Shown: in pieces, positions 35,701-43,479 of the stretch
Position numbering within the stretch: the stretch's first letter is position 1
How the letters are laid out: every line of letters begins with the position of its first letter
Position numbers and translations under genes: made by a program
Source of the DNA: Lachnospiraceae bacterium
GTDB taxonomy: Bacteria > Bacillota_A > Clostridia > Lachnospirales > Lachnospiraceae
Direction: 5' to 3'
DNA length: 64,000 nucleotides
Assembly (NCBI GenBank): GCA_017561985.1
Contig: JAFZAZ010000005.1
Coordinates: 1 to 64,000 of the forward strand
Notes under the pieces: model-generated
Database searches by the model: none
What the model was told of the DNA's origin: nothing
What the model saw: only the letters and a program-made list of their open reading frames with translations

Positions 35701-36192
35701 TTACAGCTCGTCCAGCGACGTCAATTCCGCGAGGAAGGAATTCCGATAGCGGCGATCGTTCGTGACTTCCTCCCCGAACCAGTCGGGAAGTTCCGAAAGC
35801 CCCGCCTCCTCTATGCTCGGAAATTCGATTTCGGCAGTCGCAAGCCCGGTGAGCACTCCGTGGTAAATGTCGAGCTCGATGATGTACGAAAGATGCGGAA
35901 TGCGGTAGCGCGTCTTCCGAAGCATCGGCGACATCAGGTGTTTCGAAAGTCTCTCGTAAAGATCCGCGTCGATCGTCTCCTCGATCTCCACGTTCACGAT
36001 CGCCTGCTTCGAGTCCGCAAGCTCCCTCTCCTCAGGTTTTCTCTTGATTGTGAGACAATACGTATCATCCGTACGGCGGATGCGGACCGTCGTTCCGCGG
36101 CTCGCAAGATATCCCTGCTCAAGCTCCGCATGCGGGTAGGATTCCAGATCCTCCGGCAGCATTTTCAGCAAAAACTTACGCTCGATTTCCAT
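35701..36192 (-). CDS. CYTH-domain protein
   Basis: The 163 residues form a single CYTH domain, the tunnel fold of class IV adenylate cyclases and inorganic or thiamine triphosphatases. The start MEIERKFLLK carries the ExExK metal/phosphate signature. Further charged pairs (TVRIRRTDD, LTIKRK, NVEIEE, YIIELDIYHG, AEIEFPS) are spaced as in the family. Which triphosphate it uses cannot be told; cleavage of inorganic triphosphate is the commonest bacterial activity. AGGAG precedes the ATG; an upstream in-frame extension is antisense to the divergent GNAT gene and is rejected. Confidence 0.92.
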   Translation of the reverse strand: MEIERKFLLKMLPEDLESYPHAELEQGYLASRGTTVRIRRTDDTYCLTIKRKPEERELADSKQAIVNVEIEETIDADLYERLSKHLMSPMLRKTRYRIPHLSYIIELDIYHGVLTGLATAEIEFPSIEEAGLSELPDWFGEEVTNDRRYRNSFLAELTSLDEL

Positions 36193-36266
36193 TGCGCTTT
36201 CTCCTGTTTCATGGTACGATTTCGGCGGATTCACATGCATCCGCACTATTCCGAAGGGGGCTTCAC

Positions 36267-37178
36267 ATGAAAGCCGTATGTTTTCTTCTAAAACCGAACG
36301 GGACCGAATCACCGTCCGAAAGCTTCTTCGCCGAAGCAGCCGGGGCAGGTGTTTCCGTGCGCATTTCTGCACCTGCATATACCGCGGAAAATGACACCGA
36401 AGCCCTGTACGTAACGGACGTTCCCGAGGTTGCCGCGCTCCTCGCGGAAGATGATCTTCCTGTGCTCTCCTACGAACACGACGGCGTGCGCATGCCCGGT
36501 TCCCACGTGATCCTCTCCCTATCGGACCTCACGCTTCATGACTGCGAGGACGTCTACGCAGACCTCACCGGAAGCCGCCCCGTCATCTCCGACGGAAAAT
36601 GGTCTCTTCTTCCGACCGGCGAGGACGATTTCGTCCGCGCGTTCGACATGTACCGTGAAGAGCCGTACATGCTGACCGAAGCTCAGTTGAAATACACCGA
36701 AAGCGACGTTCGCGCTCTCTTCGCAACGCGCGCTTCACTCGCACAATGCTCCGGCGGATACGCAACGCTTCGCGCGATGCACGACGGTAAACTCATCGGA
36801 TTCGTGAGCGCACTTCCGGACCCGGATGCAATCACGATTGATTTCTATGTTCTCTCCGAACAACGCGGTCACGGCTACGCGAAAAACATGTGCCGCATGC
36901 TTCTCAAAGCGCTCGCGACACAGCGCAGAAACTTTGATTTCCACAATTCCTACAGCGGAGTGTACGCACTCGTCCACCCCGACAATGCCGCGTCCGTAAA
37001 AACGCTGGAAGCGCTCGGCTTTCATAAAGCAAGCAACAACGACCTCACTTCTTCACAGCCGGATGCGCCGCAAGAAATGCCTTTAACTGTGCAAGACCGC
37101 TCAGCCGGTCAGCCGCAGAAATCCCGTGCATCCCGACCGCTTCCGCGGCTCGTATATTATCTTCCCGATCATCGATAA
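36267..37178 (+). CDS. GNAT-family N-acetyltransferase with an extra N-terminal domain
   Basis: The 303-residue protein has an N-terminal part of about 115 residues of unknown role, then a GNAT domain (about 118-258). The acetyl-CoA loop reads QRGHGYAKNM near residue 200, and the closing VHPDNAASVKTLEALGF is the classic last part of the fold. The substrate is unknown. The final 45 or so residues are encoded antisense to the end of the convergent WYL-HAD gene, a 134-base overlap, and look like unselected sequence (rich in Ser, Pro, Arg). The ATG follows a GGGGG ribosome site. Confidence 0.85.
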   Translation: MKAVCFLLKPNGTESPSESFFAEAAGAGVSVRISAPAYTAENDTEALYVTDVPEVAALLAEDDLPVLSYEHDGVRMPGSHVILSLSDLTLHDCEDVYADLTGSRPVISDGKWSLLPTGEDDFVRAFDMYREEPYMLTEAQLKYTESDVRALFATRASLAQCSGGYATLRAMHDGKLIGFVSALPDPDAITIDFYVLSEQRGHGYAKNMCRMLLKALATQRRNFDFHNSYSGVYALVHPDNAASVKTLEALGFHKASNNDLTSSQPDAPQEMPLTVQDRSAGQPQKSRASRPLPRLVYYLPDHR

Positions 37179-38673
37179 ACACACATTCGGATGCGGATTT
37201 GCCGAATCTCGAGAGAAACAATTCGTAAAAATCGGTGTTCGGCTTGAAGCGCTTTTCGAAGCCTGAGACAACAAGCCCGTCCATTTTCCGAAGGAACGGA
37301 AGGCTGTTCTTCTCATGGAGCGCAAAGAGTTCGCGCGGATAGTTGCTGAGCGCATACACCGAAAGCCCCATCTCGTGCAGCTCGTCGAGCAGTGCGTCCG
37401 TCTCGGGGAACGGCTCCACAAAGCGCGTCATATCCGCAAAAAACAGTCGGATCTCACTCTCGAGGTCCGGTCTCTTCGCAACCGCGCGCCCGACCGCTTC
37501 GTCTTGCGTCATCACGCCTTCATCCATCTTCTGCCAGTCGGCCTTGAGAACGACTTCATTGCGGACAAACGCCCGCGCTTCCTCGCTCAATCCAAGCTCA
37601 TCCATGTACTCCTCGGTGCGCAGCCGCAAAAGCACGCCTCCGAGATCGAACACGACCGTTGTGATCGGACGTCTCGCGTGGCTCTGTAACGCCGCCATGC
37701 ACATCGCGTCCATCTCGTCGACCGCACTCTGCGGCGAGAGAAAGCGCACATCGTCTCCGAGCGCCATCACCCACGAGAGGAAGAACCGGCTCGGCACCGT
37801 GGAAAATGAAACGTCGTATTTTCCGTCCTCCGCTTTCCAGATCGAGAGGTCGCTTCCGAACATGTCGATGAACATGCCGATCTTCTTCTCGGGACAGAGC
37901 ACGTGAACGCGCTCCTCCTCGCCGTCAAACATCTGGAAGCGCGCTTTCGCGTATCTCATCGGGTCGGACCGGCCGTTTCGCGCGGCCTCGGCGCCCTCGC
38001 GCCGCTCGTCGGTGACAACCACATTGCGCATCTTGTCGACGCGGAATGTGCGCATACCGCCGTGTGCTCCGTCGTATGCTCCCAGATAGTAATTTCCGTT
38101 ATTGTACGCAAGCCACCACGGACTTATGCTTCTGCGGACACCCTCGCCGCGCGGCACAAGCTCTTTTTTTGCGTTCCACTGCAGGTATAAAAACTCGATC
38201 TGACGATTCTCACGGATGGCCGTCTGGATCGGGTCGATATTCGAATAGCCGTCGTCGTCCGTCTCGGTCGCGTGTTTGCTGATGTAGACCGTGCGGTTCA
38301 GCTGGCGGCGCTCATGCTCGCTTACCATGCTTTCGAATTTGCCGATCAGCTCCTTTGCGCGCGCCTCGGTGACGAATTTGGAGGCAGCGACGGCGTCCGC
38401 AAGGATCTTGATGTCCGAGAGTGTCAGACCGCTTCCGACCGCATAGTAGCGCACGTTTCCGCCGTCATGATAACGCTCGACCGTGATCGGCGAACCGAGC
38501 TCGTTGATCAGCGAGAGGTCGCGGTAAATGCTTTTCCGCTCCGCCGTGATATCGTAAGCGTCAAGCTTGTCGATCAGCTCCGGGACCGTAATCCCGTGCC
38601 CCTTCGACGTCGTCTCCTGAAGTATTTTCATGATGTAATACAGCTTCAGTTTCTGATGCTCCGAGCGTGCCAT
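37045..38673 (-). CDS. WYL-domain transcriptional regulator fused to a HAD phosphatase
   Basis: The 542-residue chain joins two proteins that are normally separate. Residues 1-65 form a winged helix-turn-helix (YYIMKIL to ITAERKSIYRDL). Residues about 130-230 hold a WYL ligand domain (FLYLQWNAKKELVPRG, SPWWLAYNNGNYYLGAYD) with a following WCX region. From about residue 336 the HAD hydrolase begins: motif I VVFDLGGVLL, motif II SNYP, motif III FKPNTDFYE, motif IV CVFIDDREDN. The DLG form of motif I resembles YihX-like sugar phosphatases. The join is continuous and in frame. GGAGG precedes the ATG. I infer a regulator coupled to a small-molecule phosphatase; ligand and substrate are unknown. 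Confidence 0.9.
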   Translation of the reverse strand: MARSEHQKLKLYYIMKILQETTSKGHGITVPELIDKLDAYDITAERKSIYRDLSLINELGSPITVERYHDGGNVRYYAVGSGLTLSDIKILADAVAASKFVTEARAKELIGKFESMVSEHERRQLNRTVYISKHATETDDDGYSNIDPIQTAIRENRQIEFLYLQWNAKKELVPRGEGVRRSISPWWLAYNNGNYYLGAYDGAHGGMRTFRVDKMRNVVVTDERREGAEAARNGRSDPMRYAKARFQMFDGEEERVHVLCPEKKIGMFIDMFGSDLSIWKAEDGKYDVSFSTVPSRFFLSWVMALGDDVRFLSPQSAVDEMDAMCMAALQSHARRPITTVVFDLGGVLLRLRTEEYMDELGLSEEARAFVRNEVVLKADWQKMDEGVMTQDEAVGRAVAKRPDLESEIRLFFADMTRFVEPFPETDALLDELHEMGLSVYALSNYPRELFALHEKNSLPFLRKMDGLVVSGFEKRFKPNTDFYELFLSRFGKSASECVFIDDREDNIRAAEAVGMHGISAADRLSGLAQLKAFLAAHPAVKK

Positions 38674-38684
38674 ACTTCCTCCGT

Positions 38685-38717
38685 AAAATACTGGCTGCAT
38701 GAATCTCATGCAGCCAG
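38685..38717 (-). terminator. Strong hairpin just upstream of the WYL-HAD ribosome site
   Basis: CTGGCTGCATGA and TCATGCAGCCAG form a perfect 12-bp stem with a 3-base loop. On the minus strand TATTTTA follows, then the GGAGG ribosome site. It may terminate the upstream gene or attenuate WYL-HAD. Confidence 0.7.
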
Positions 38718-38745
38718 CTCATGTCTTCCGGTTTGTAAATTTTTA

Positions 38746-39576
38746 TCAGGTGGGCAGCTTGATGTCCTTCATCGCCTCGCGAAGATCTCCGTATGCAACT
38801 CCGACAAACGCAATGCCGATCAGGCATGCGACAATGCCGAGCACCATGCAGATCCAGCGCTGTTTCTGGTACGAGCGAAGCGCTACATACGCGCCCATCA
38901 CGATTGCCAGCACCTGGAAAATGAACCACTCGCTGAACGGGATTCCCATTCCCGCAAACACGAGCGAGAAAATTGCGAACGTGCTCTCCAGTCCGAGGTC
39001 TTCCTGATCATGCTTCATCAGGTCGACATCCAGGACGGCTGCCGGATCCTTCTTGAGCTCTTCGGGAGTCTTCTTGCGGTGGACGTCGCTGATGACTTCC
39101 TCCAGCCAGTTTCCGAACTCTCCCTTCAGGCTCTTGTGGATCAGCTCCAACTCCTTGGGATCCTCGATCGGAAGGATATCCTTTACCATCAGCACGAACC
39201 GCATGTTCGTCAGAATGGGATCCTCCGCATCCCCCTTCTCGTCCAGACTTCCGAACGAGACGTACATGTCATGCTCGCCGTCGTCCGGCCACATGAAGTA
39301 CTTTTCAATTATGCCGCGCAGACGGTTGGAAAGGGAAGACAGGTACTTTCGTACCGTATCTTTCTTCATATCGGCATTCAGGTCACGGAACGAAAGAACC
39401 TCACCGTTCCACATAGCCGCCATATGAATCTGCACCGCATTCTTTTTCTGCGAAAGCGGACTCACAACCATCTCCAGCGTATCACCGCCGATGATGAACT
39501 GCTCGTGAGGCCACGCAGTACCGAAGAACATATCCCTCGGCATCGCACACTGTCCCATTACCACCTTTACACTCAT
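38746..39576 (-). CDS. Hypothetical protein with C-terminal membrane segments
   Basis: The 276-residue protein starts with a soluble domain of about 190 residues (MSVKVVMGQCAMPRDMFFGT and so on), rich in acidic and Met residues, followed by two to three hydrophobic helices (about 193-262) and a short charged tail. No family is recognised. GAGTGGAG precedes the ATG; a frame start 14 codons earlier is less likely. It is divergent from the aconitase gene and upstream of WYL-HAD in the same direction, with a strong hairpin between. A tail-anchored cytoplasmic domain is the simplest reading. Confidence 0.75.
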   Translation of the reverse strand: MSVKVVMGQCAMPRDMFFGTAWPHEQFIIGGDTLEMVVSPLSQKKNAVQIHMAAMWNGEVLSFRDLNADMKKDTVRKYLSSLSNRLRGIIEKYFMWPDDGEHDMYVSFGSLDEKGDAEDPILTNMRFVLMVKDILPIEDPKELELIHKSLKGEFGNWLEEVISDVHRKKTPEELKKDPAAVLDVDLMKHDQEDLGLESTFAIFSLVFAGMGIPFSEWFIFQVLAIVMGAYVALRSYQKQRWICMVLGIVACLIGIAFVGVAYGDLREAMKDIKLPT

Positions 39577-39748
39577 ATCTCCACTCTCCTCTGCTCCGGC
39601 ACGGATTTCAACCCGCAAACGCCGGTTCGCTATATTTGTATTGTATATTGAAAAATGTCAAAAATCAAGTAAAAAAAGCCGTGACAAACCGATATTTCAC
39701 GGGCATTTTCCGAGGGATGGATAACGGCTGTTCGGGGCGCAAAAAGGG

Positions 39749-39777
39749 TTGACATCTCCATCCGATTTTATTACAAT
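39749..39777 (+). promoter_or_regulatory. Promoter of the aconitase-isocitrate dehydrogenase operon
   Basis: TTGACA and TACAAT are separated by 17 bases, about 40 bases before the ATG. The rest of the 242-base divergent gap has a TTGACA at 39656-39661 on the minus strand, a possible promoter for the 39576-38746 gene with a poor -10 box. Confidence 0.88.
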
Positions 39778-39818
39778 TAAATCCGTATGTGCATTTGTAC
39801 GAAAGAAGGAGAATTTCT

Positions 39819-42077
39819 ATGCGTGAAACCACTTGTGTAACCCTGCAGGAAGGCGGCATTTTCCTTGTAAACGGCGTTCCGTCGAAGGAGGCTCCCATCT
39901 CTGCGGCCGAGGCGAAGAAACAGACCATCGCCTACGGTATTCTGTCTGCCCACAACACTTCGGGCAACGACGAAGCACTGAAGATAAAGTTCGACTCGAT
40001 GGTGTCGCACGACATCACCTACGTCGGCATCATTCAGACGGCGCGTGCCAGCGGACTCACCGAGTTCCCGCTTCCCTACGCCATGACGAACTGCCACAAC
40101 TCGCTCTGCGCTGTCGGCGGCACGATCAATGAGGACGATCACGTCTTCGGTCTCTCCGCAGCAAAGAAGTTCGGCGGCATCTATGTTCCGGCGAACCAGA
40201 GCGTCATCCACTCCTACGCCCGCGAGGAGCTGACCGCATGCGGCAACATGATCCTCGGCTCCGACTCGCACACCAGATACGGTGCGCTCGGCACGATGGG
40301 CGTCGGCGAGGGCGGTCCCGAGCTCGTTAAGCAGCTTCTCAACAACACCTGGGATCTCAACATGCCCGAGGTTGTTCTCGTATATGTAACCGGCAAGCCG
40401 AAGCGCGGTATCGGTCCTCACGACATCGCTCTTGCTCTTGTCAAGGAGACGTTTGCAAACGGCTTTGTCAAGAACCGCGTGCTCGAGTTCACCGGTCCCG
40501 GACTTGCAAACCTTCCGATCGACTTCCGCAACGGCATCGACGTCATGACGACGGAGACGACCTGCCTCTCCTCCATCTGGGAGACCGACGAGATCACGAA
40601 GGGCCACTACGTTGCACATGAGCGTGCCGATAAGTACAAGAAGCTCGCTCCCGGCGCATGCGCTTACTACGACCGCTTCATCACGATCGACCTCGACAAG
40701 GCCGAGTCGATGATCGCTCTTCCGTTCCATCCTTCCAACGCTTACACGATCCACGAGTTCGTTGCAAACGCGGACGAAATCCTCGCAGGTGTTGAGGCTG
40801 AGGCGGCCGCAAAATTCAAAGGACATCACTATGACCTCCGCAGCAAGGTTCGCGACGGCAAAGTATACGCGGACCAGGGCGTTATCGCCGGCTGCTCGGG
40901 CGGTCTGTTCGACAATATCGACGAAGCTGCGGCTATTCTTGAGAACAGCTCCTGCGGCAACGGTTATTTTTCGCTCAACGTGTATCCGACGAGCGTTCCG
41001 GTAAGCCTGGAGCTCACGAAGATCGGCGCTACCGCTTCGCTTCTCAAGGCCGGAGCAATCATTAAGCCGTCCTTCTGCGGACCTTGCTTCGGTGCAGGTG
41101 ACGTTCCCGCCAACGACGGTCTTTCGATCCGCCACACGACGAGAAACTTCCCGAACCGCGAGGGTTCGAAGCCTTCCGACGGTCAGCTCTGCGGCGTTGC
41201 ATTGATGGATGCGAGAAGCATCGCTGCAACCGCAGCAAACGGCGGCGTGATCACCGCGGCAACGGACATCGAGTACGAGGTTCCGAACCACGAGTATCAC
41301 TTTGACAAGACCGTTTATACGAACCGCATCTACTACGGCTACGGCAAAGCTGACAAGAACGCCGAGCTCATTCTCGGACCGAACATCACCGACTGGCCGA
41401 AGATGGAGGCTCTCACCGACAACATGCTCGTTGAGCTCGCCGCTGTCATCCGCGATCCCGTCACCACGACCGACGAGTTGATCCCTTCCGGTGAGACCAG
41501 TTCGTACCGCAGCAATCCGCTTCGTCTTTCGGAGTTTGCTCTCTCCCGCCGCGTGCCCGAGTACGTCGGAAGAAGCAAGGCAATCCACACGCTCGACCTC
41601 GAGCGTCTCGCCGGAAAAGCTCCCGCAAAGCTTGTCGACGTTCTCTCTCACTTCGGTGACGCGAACGAACTTCTTGCAAACACCCAGTTCGGTTCCTGCG
41701 TATTCGCAAACCGTCCCGGCGACGGCTCCGCACGCGAGCAGGCTGCTTCCTGCCAGAAGGTTCTCGGCGGCTACGCAAACATCTGCTACGAATATGCGAC
41801 CAAACGTTACAGAAGCAACTGCATCAACTGGGGTATCCTTCCGTTCACGCTTCCGGAGGGCGCTGATTTTCCGTATGAGGAGGGCGATTTCGTCTTCATC
41901 CCCGACGTTCGTGCAAAGATCGCCGCAGGCGAGGAAACCTTCGCTGCGAAGGTGCTTTCGAAGAACGGTTCCGTATCGGACATCACACTCTGCATCCGCG
42001 GCCTGACCGACGAGGAGAAGACGATCATCCTCGACGGCTGCCTGATCAACTACTATGCGGAGCAGAACAAGCGCTAA
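39819..42077 (+). CDS. acnA: Aconitate hydratase
   Basis: Aconitase isomerises citrate and isocitrate using a 4Fe-4S cluster. The 752 residues show the LGSDSHTRYGALG signature near residue 150, and cluster cysteines in VIAGCSGG (about 356) and SFCGPCFGAGD (about 420-430). The C-terminal swivel domain has QFGSCVFANRPGDGSAREQAA and the INWGILPF segment. It is a somewhat diverged bacterial type, so the symbol is tentative. AAGGAG precedes the ATG. The isocitrate dehydrogenase gene follows after 35 bases, so the pair makes 2-oxoglutarate for glutamate synthesis. Confidence 0.9.
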   Translation: MRETTCVTLQEGGIFLVNGVPSKEAPISAAEAKKQTIAYGILSAHNTSGNDEALKIKFDSMVSHDITYVGIIQTARASGLTEFPLPYAMTNCHNSLCAVGGTINEDDHVFGLSAAKKFGGIYVPANQSVIHSYAREELTACGNMILGSDSHTRYGALGTMGVGEGGPELVKQLLNNTWDLNMPEVVLVYVTGKPKRGIGPHDIALALVKETFANGFVKNRVLEFTGPGLANLPIDFRNGIDVMTTETTCLSSIWETDEITKGHYVAHERADKYKKLAPGACAYYDRFITIDLDKAESMIALPFHPSNAYTIHEFVANADEILAGVEAEAAAKFKGHHYDLRSKVRDGKVYADQGVIAGCSGGLFDNIDEAAAILENSSCGNGYFSLNVYPTSVPVSLELTKIGATASLLKAGAIIKPSFCGPCFGAGDVPANDGLSIRHTTRNFPNREGSKPSDGQLCGVALMDARSIAATAANGGVITAATDIEYEVPNHEYHFDKTVYTNRIYYGYGKADKNAELILGPNITDWPKMEALTDNMLVELAAVIRDPVTTTDELIPSGETSSYRSNPLRLSEFALSRRVPEYVGRSKAIHTLDLERLAGKAPAKLVDVLSHFGDANELLANTQFGSCVFANRPGDGSAREQAASCQKVLGGYANICYEYATKRYRSNCINWGILPFTLPEGADFPYEEGDFVFIPDVRAKIAAGEETFAAKVLSKNGSVSDITLCIRGLTDEEKTIILDGCLINYYAEQNKR

Positions 42078-42112
42078 ATAACACCGACTAATTTTAGCAA
42101 GGAGATACAACC

Positions 42113-43330
42113 ATGAACAAGATTCAGATGACCACGCCGCTCGTCGAGATGGACGGCGACGAAATGACCCGAATCCTTTGGAAAATGATCAAGGACGAGC
42201 TCATCCTCCCCTTCGTTGACCTGAAGACGGAATACTATGACCTCGGTCTTGTCAAGCGTGAAGAGACGAAAGACCAGATCACCTGGGATGCCGGCAACGC
42301 CACGAAGAAGTACGGTGTGGCCGTAAAATGCGCAACGATAACGCCGAACGCTCAGCGCGTCACCGAGTACAATCTCTCGCAGATGTGGAAGAGCCCGAAC
42401 GGCACGATCCGTGCGATCCTCGACGGTACTGTCTTCCGCGCTCCCATCATGATCGATTCGGTCAAGCCGAACGTTCGCAGCTGGGAGAAGCCCATCACGA
42501 TCGCTCGTCACGCATACGGCGATGTTTACAAGAACACCGAGTTCCGCATTCCCTGCAAGGGCAAGGCTGAGCTTGTGTTCACGGGTGAGGACGGAACCGA
42601 GTTTCGCGAGACGATCTACGATTTCGAGTGCCCCGGCGTTCTTCAGGGTATGTACAACAAGGATACGTCCATCGAGTCCTTCGCGCGCAGCTGCTTTGAG
42701 TACGCTCTCTCGGTCAAGCAGGATCTGTGGTTTTCCACCAAGGACACCATCAGCAAAAAGTACGATCACCGTTTCAAAGATATCTTCCAGGAGATCTACG
42801 ACAACGAATACAAGGAGAAGTTCGAAGCCGAAGGCATCACTTACTTCTACACGCTGATCGACGACGCCGTAGCGCGTGTCATCCGTTCCAAAGGCGGTTT
42901 CATCTGGGCGTGCAAGAACTACGATGGCGATGTCATGAGCGATATGGTCAGCACCGCTTTCGGTTCCCTCGCCATGATGACGAGCGTTCTCGTAAGCCCC
43001 GACGGAAACTTTGAGTACGAGGCTGCACACGGCACCGTAACGCGCCACTACTACCGTTACCTCAAGGGCGAGGAGACCTCCACGAACCCTGTAGCAACGA
43101 TCTTCGCATGGTCCGGTGCTCTCCGCAAGCGCGGTGAGAAGGACGGTCTTGCCGACCTCGTCCGCTACGCAGACTGCCTTGAAAGCGCGGTTCTCAAGAC
43201 TCTCAACGACGGCATTATGACCAAGGACCTCGCAGGTCTTGTGAGCGAAGGATACTCTTCTGTCTCCGTAAACTCCGCAGACTTCATCGCAGCGATCCGT
43301 GAGCGTCTTGCGGCAATGCTTGAGGCTTAA
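42113..43330 (+). CDS. icd: NADP-dependent isocitrate dehydrogenase, eukaryotic-like (type II)
   Basis: The enzyme oxidises isocitrate to 2-oxoglutarate with NADP. The 405 residues and motifs (MDGDEMTRILW, the phosphate-binding NVRSWEKPI, the metal region NYDGDVMSD, and the AAHGTVTRHYYRY loop for NADP) match the homodimeric type related to cytosolic eukaryotic enzymes, not the Escherichia coli Icd type. AAGGAG precedes the ATG. It is the second gene of the aconitase operon and ends with a terminator at about 43385. No citrate synthase gene is in the window. Confidence 0.95.
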   Translation: MNKIQMTTPLVEMDGDEMTRILWKMIKDELILPFVDLKTEYYDLGLVKREETKDQITWDAGNATKKYGVAVKCATITPNAQRVTEYNLSQMWKSPNGTIRAILDGTVFRAPIMIDSVKPNVRSWEKPITIARHAYGDVYKNTEFRIPCKGKAELVFTGEDGTEFRETIYDFECPGVLQGMYNKDTSIESFARSCFEYALSVKQDLWFSTKDTISKKYDHRFKDIFQEIYDNEYKEKFEAEGITYFYTLIDDAVARVIRSKGGFIWACKNYDGDVMSDMVSTAFGSLAMMTSVLVSPDGNFEYEAAHGTVTRHYYRYLKGEETSTNPVATIFAWSGALRKRGEKDGLADLVRYADCLESAVLKTLNDGIMTKDLAGLVSEGYSSVSVNSADFIAAIRERLAAMLEA

Positions 43331-43384
43331 GTTACACAGCCGACACGAAGCACTGCTGTTATAATTTCAAAAAACGACAACACA

Positions 43385-43420
43385 AAATGAGCGAGGCCCT
43401 CTCGGGTCCCGCTCATTTTT
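43385..43420 (+). terminator. Terminator of the acn-icd operon
   Basis: AATGAGCG and CGCTCATT form a stem with a structured loop and are followed by TTT. Confidence 0.8.
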
Positions 43421-43449
43421 CGTATTCATAATCTCAATCGATGCATTCC

Positions 43450-43478
43450 GAAGTTCGTCTCTTCACATTTCGAACTTC
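43450..43478 (-). terminator. Hairpin after the ABC exporter operon
   Basis: GAAGTTCG and CGAACTTC pair around a 13-base loop immediately beyond the stop codon at 43480. There is no T-tract, so it may be an RNA-stability hairpin instead. Confidence 0.45.
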
Positions 43479-43479
43479 A

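Noticed and set aside
36193..36378. N-terminal extension of the CYTH protein
   Set aside because: The domain begins exactly at MEIERKF, with a ribosome site; the extension overlaps the divergent GNAT gene.
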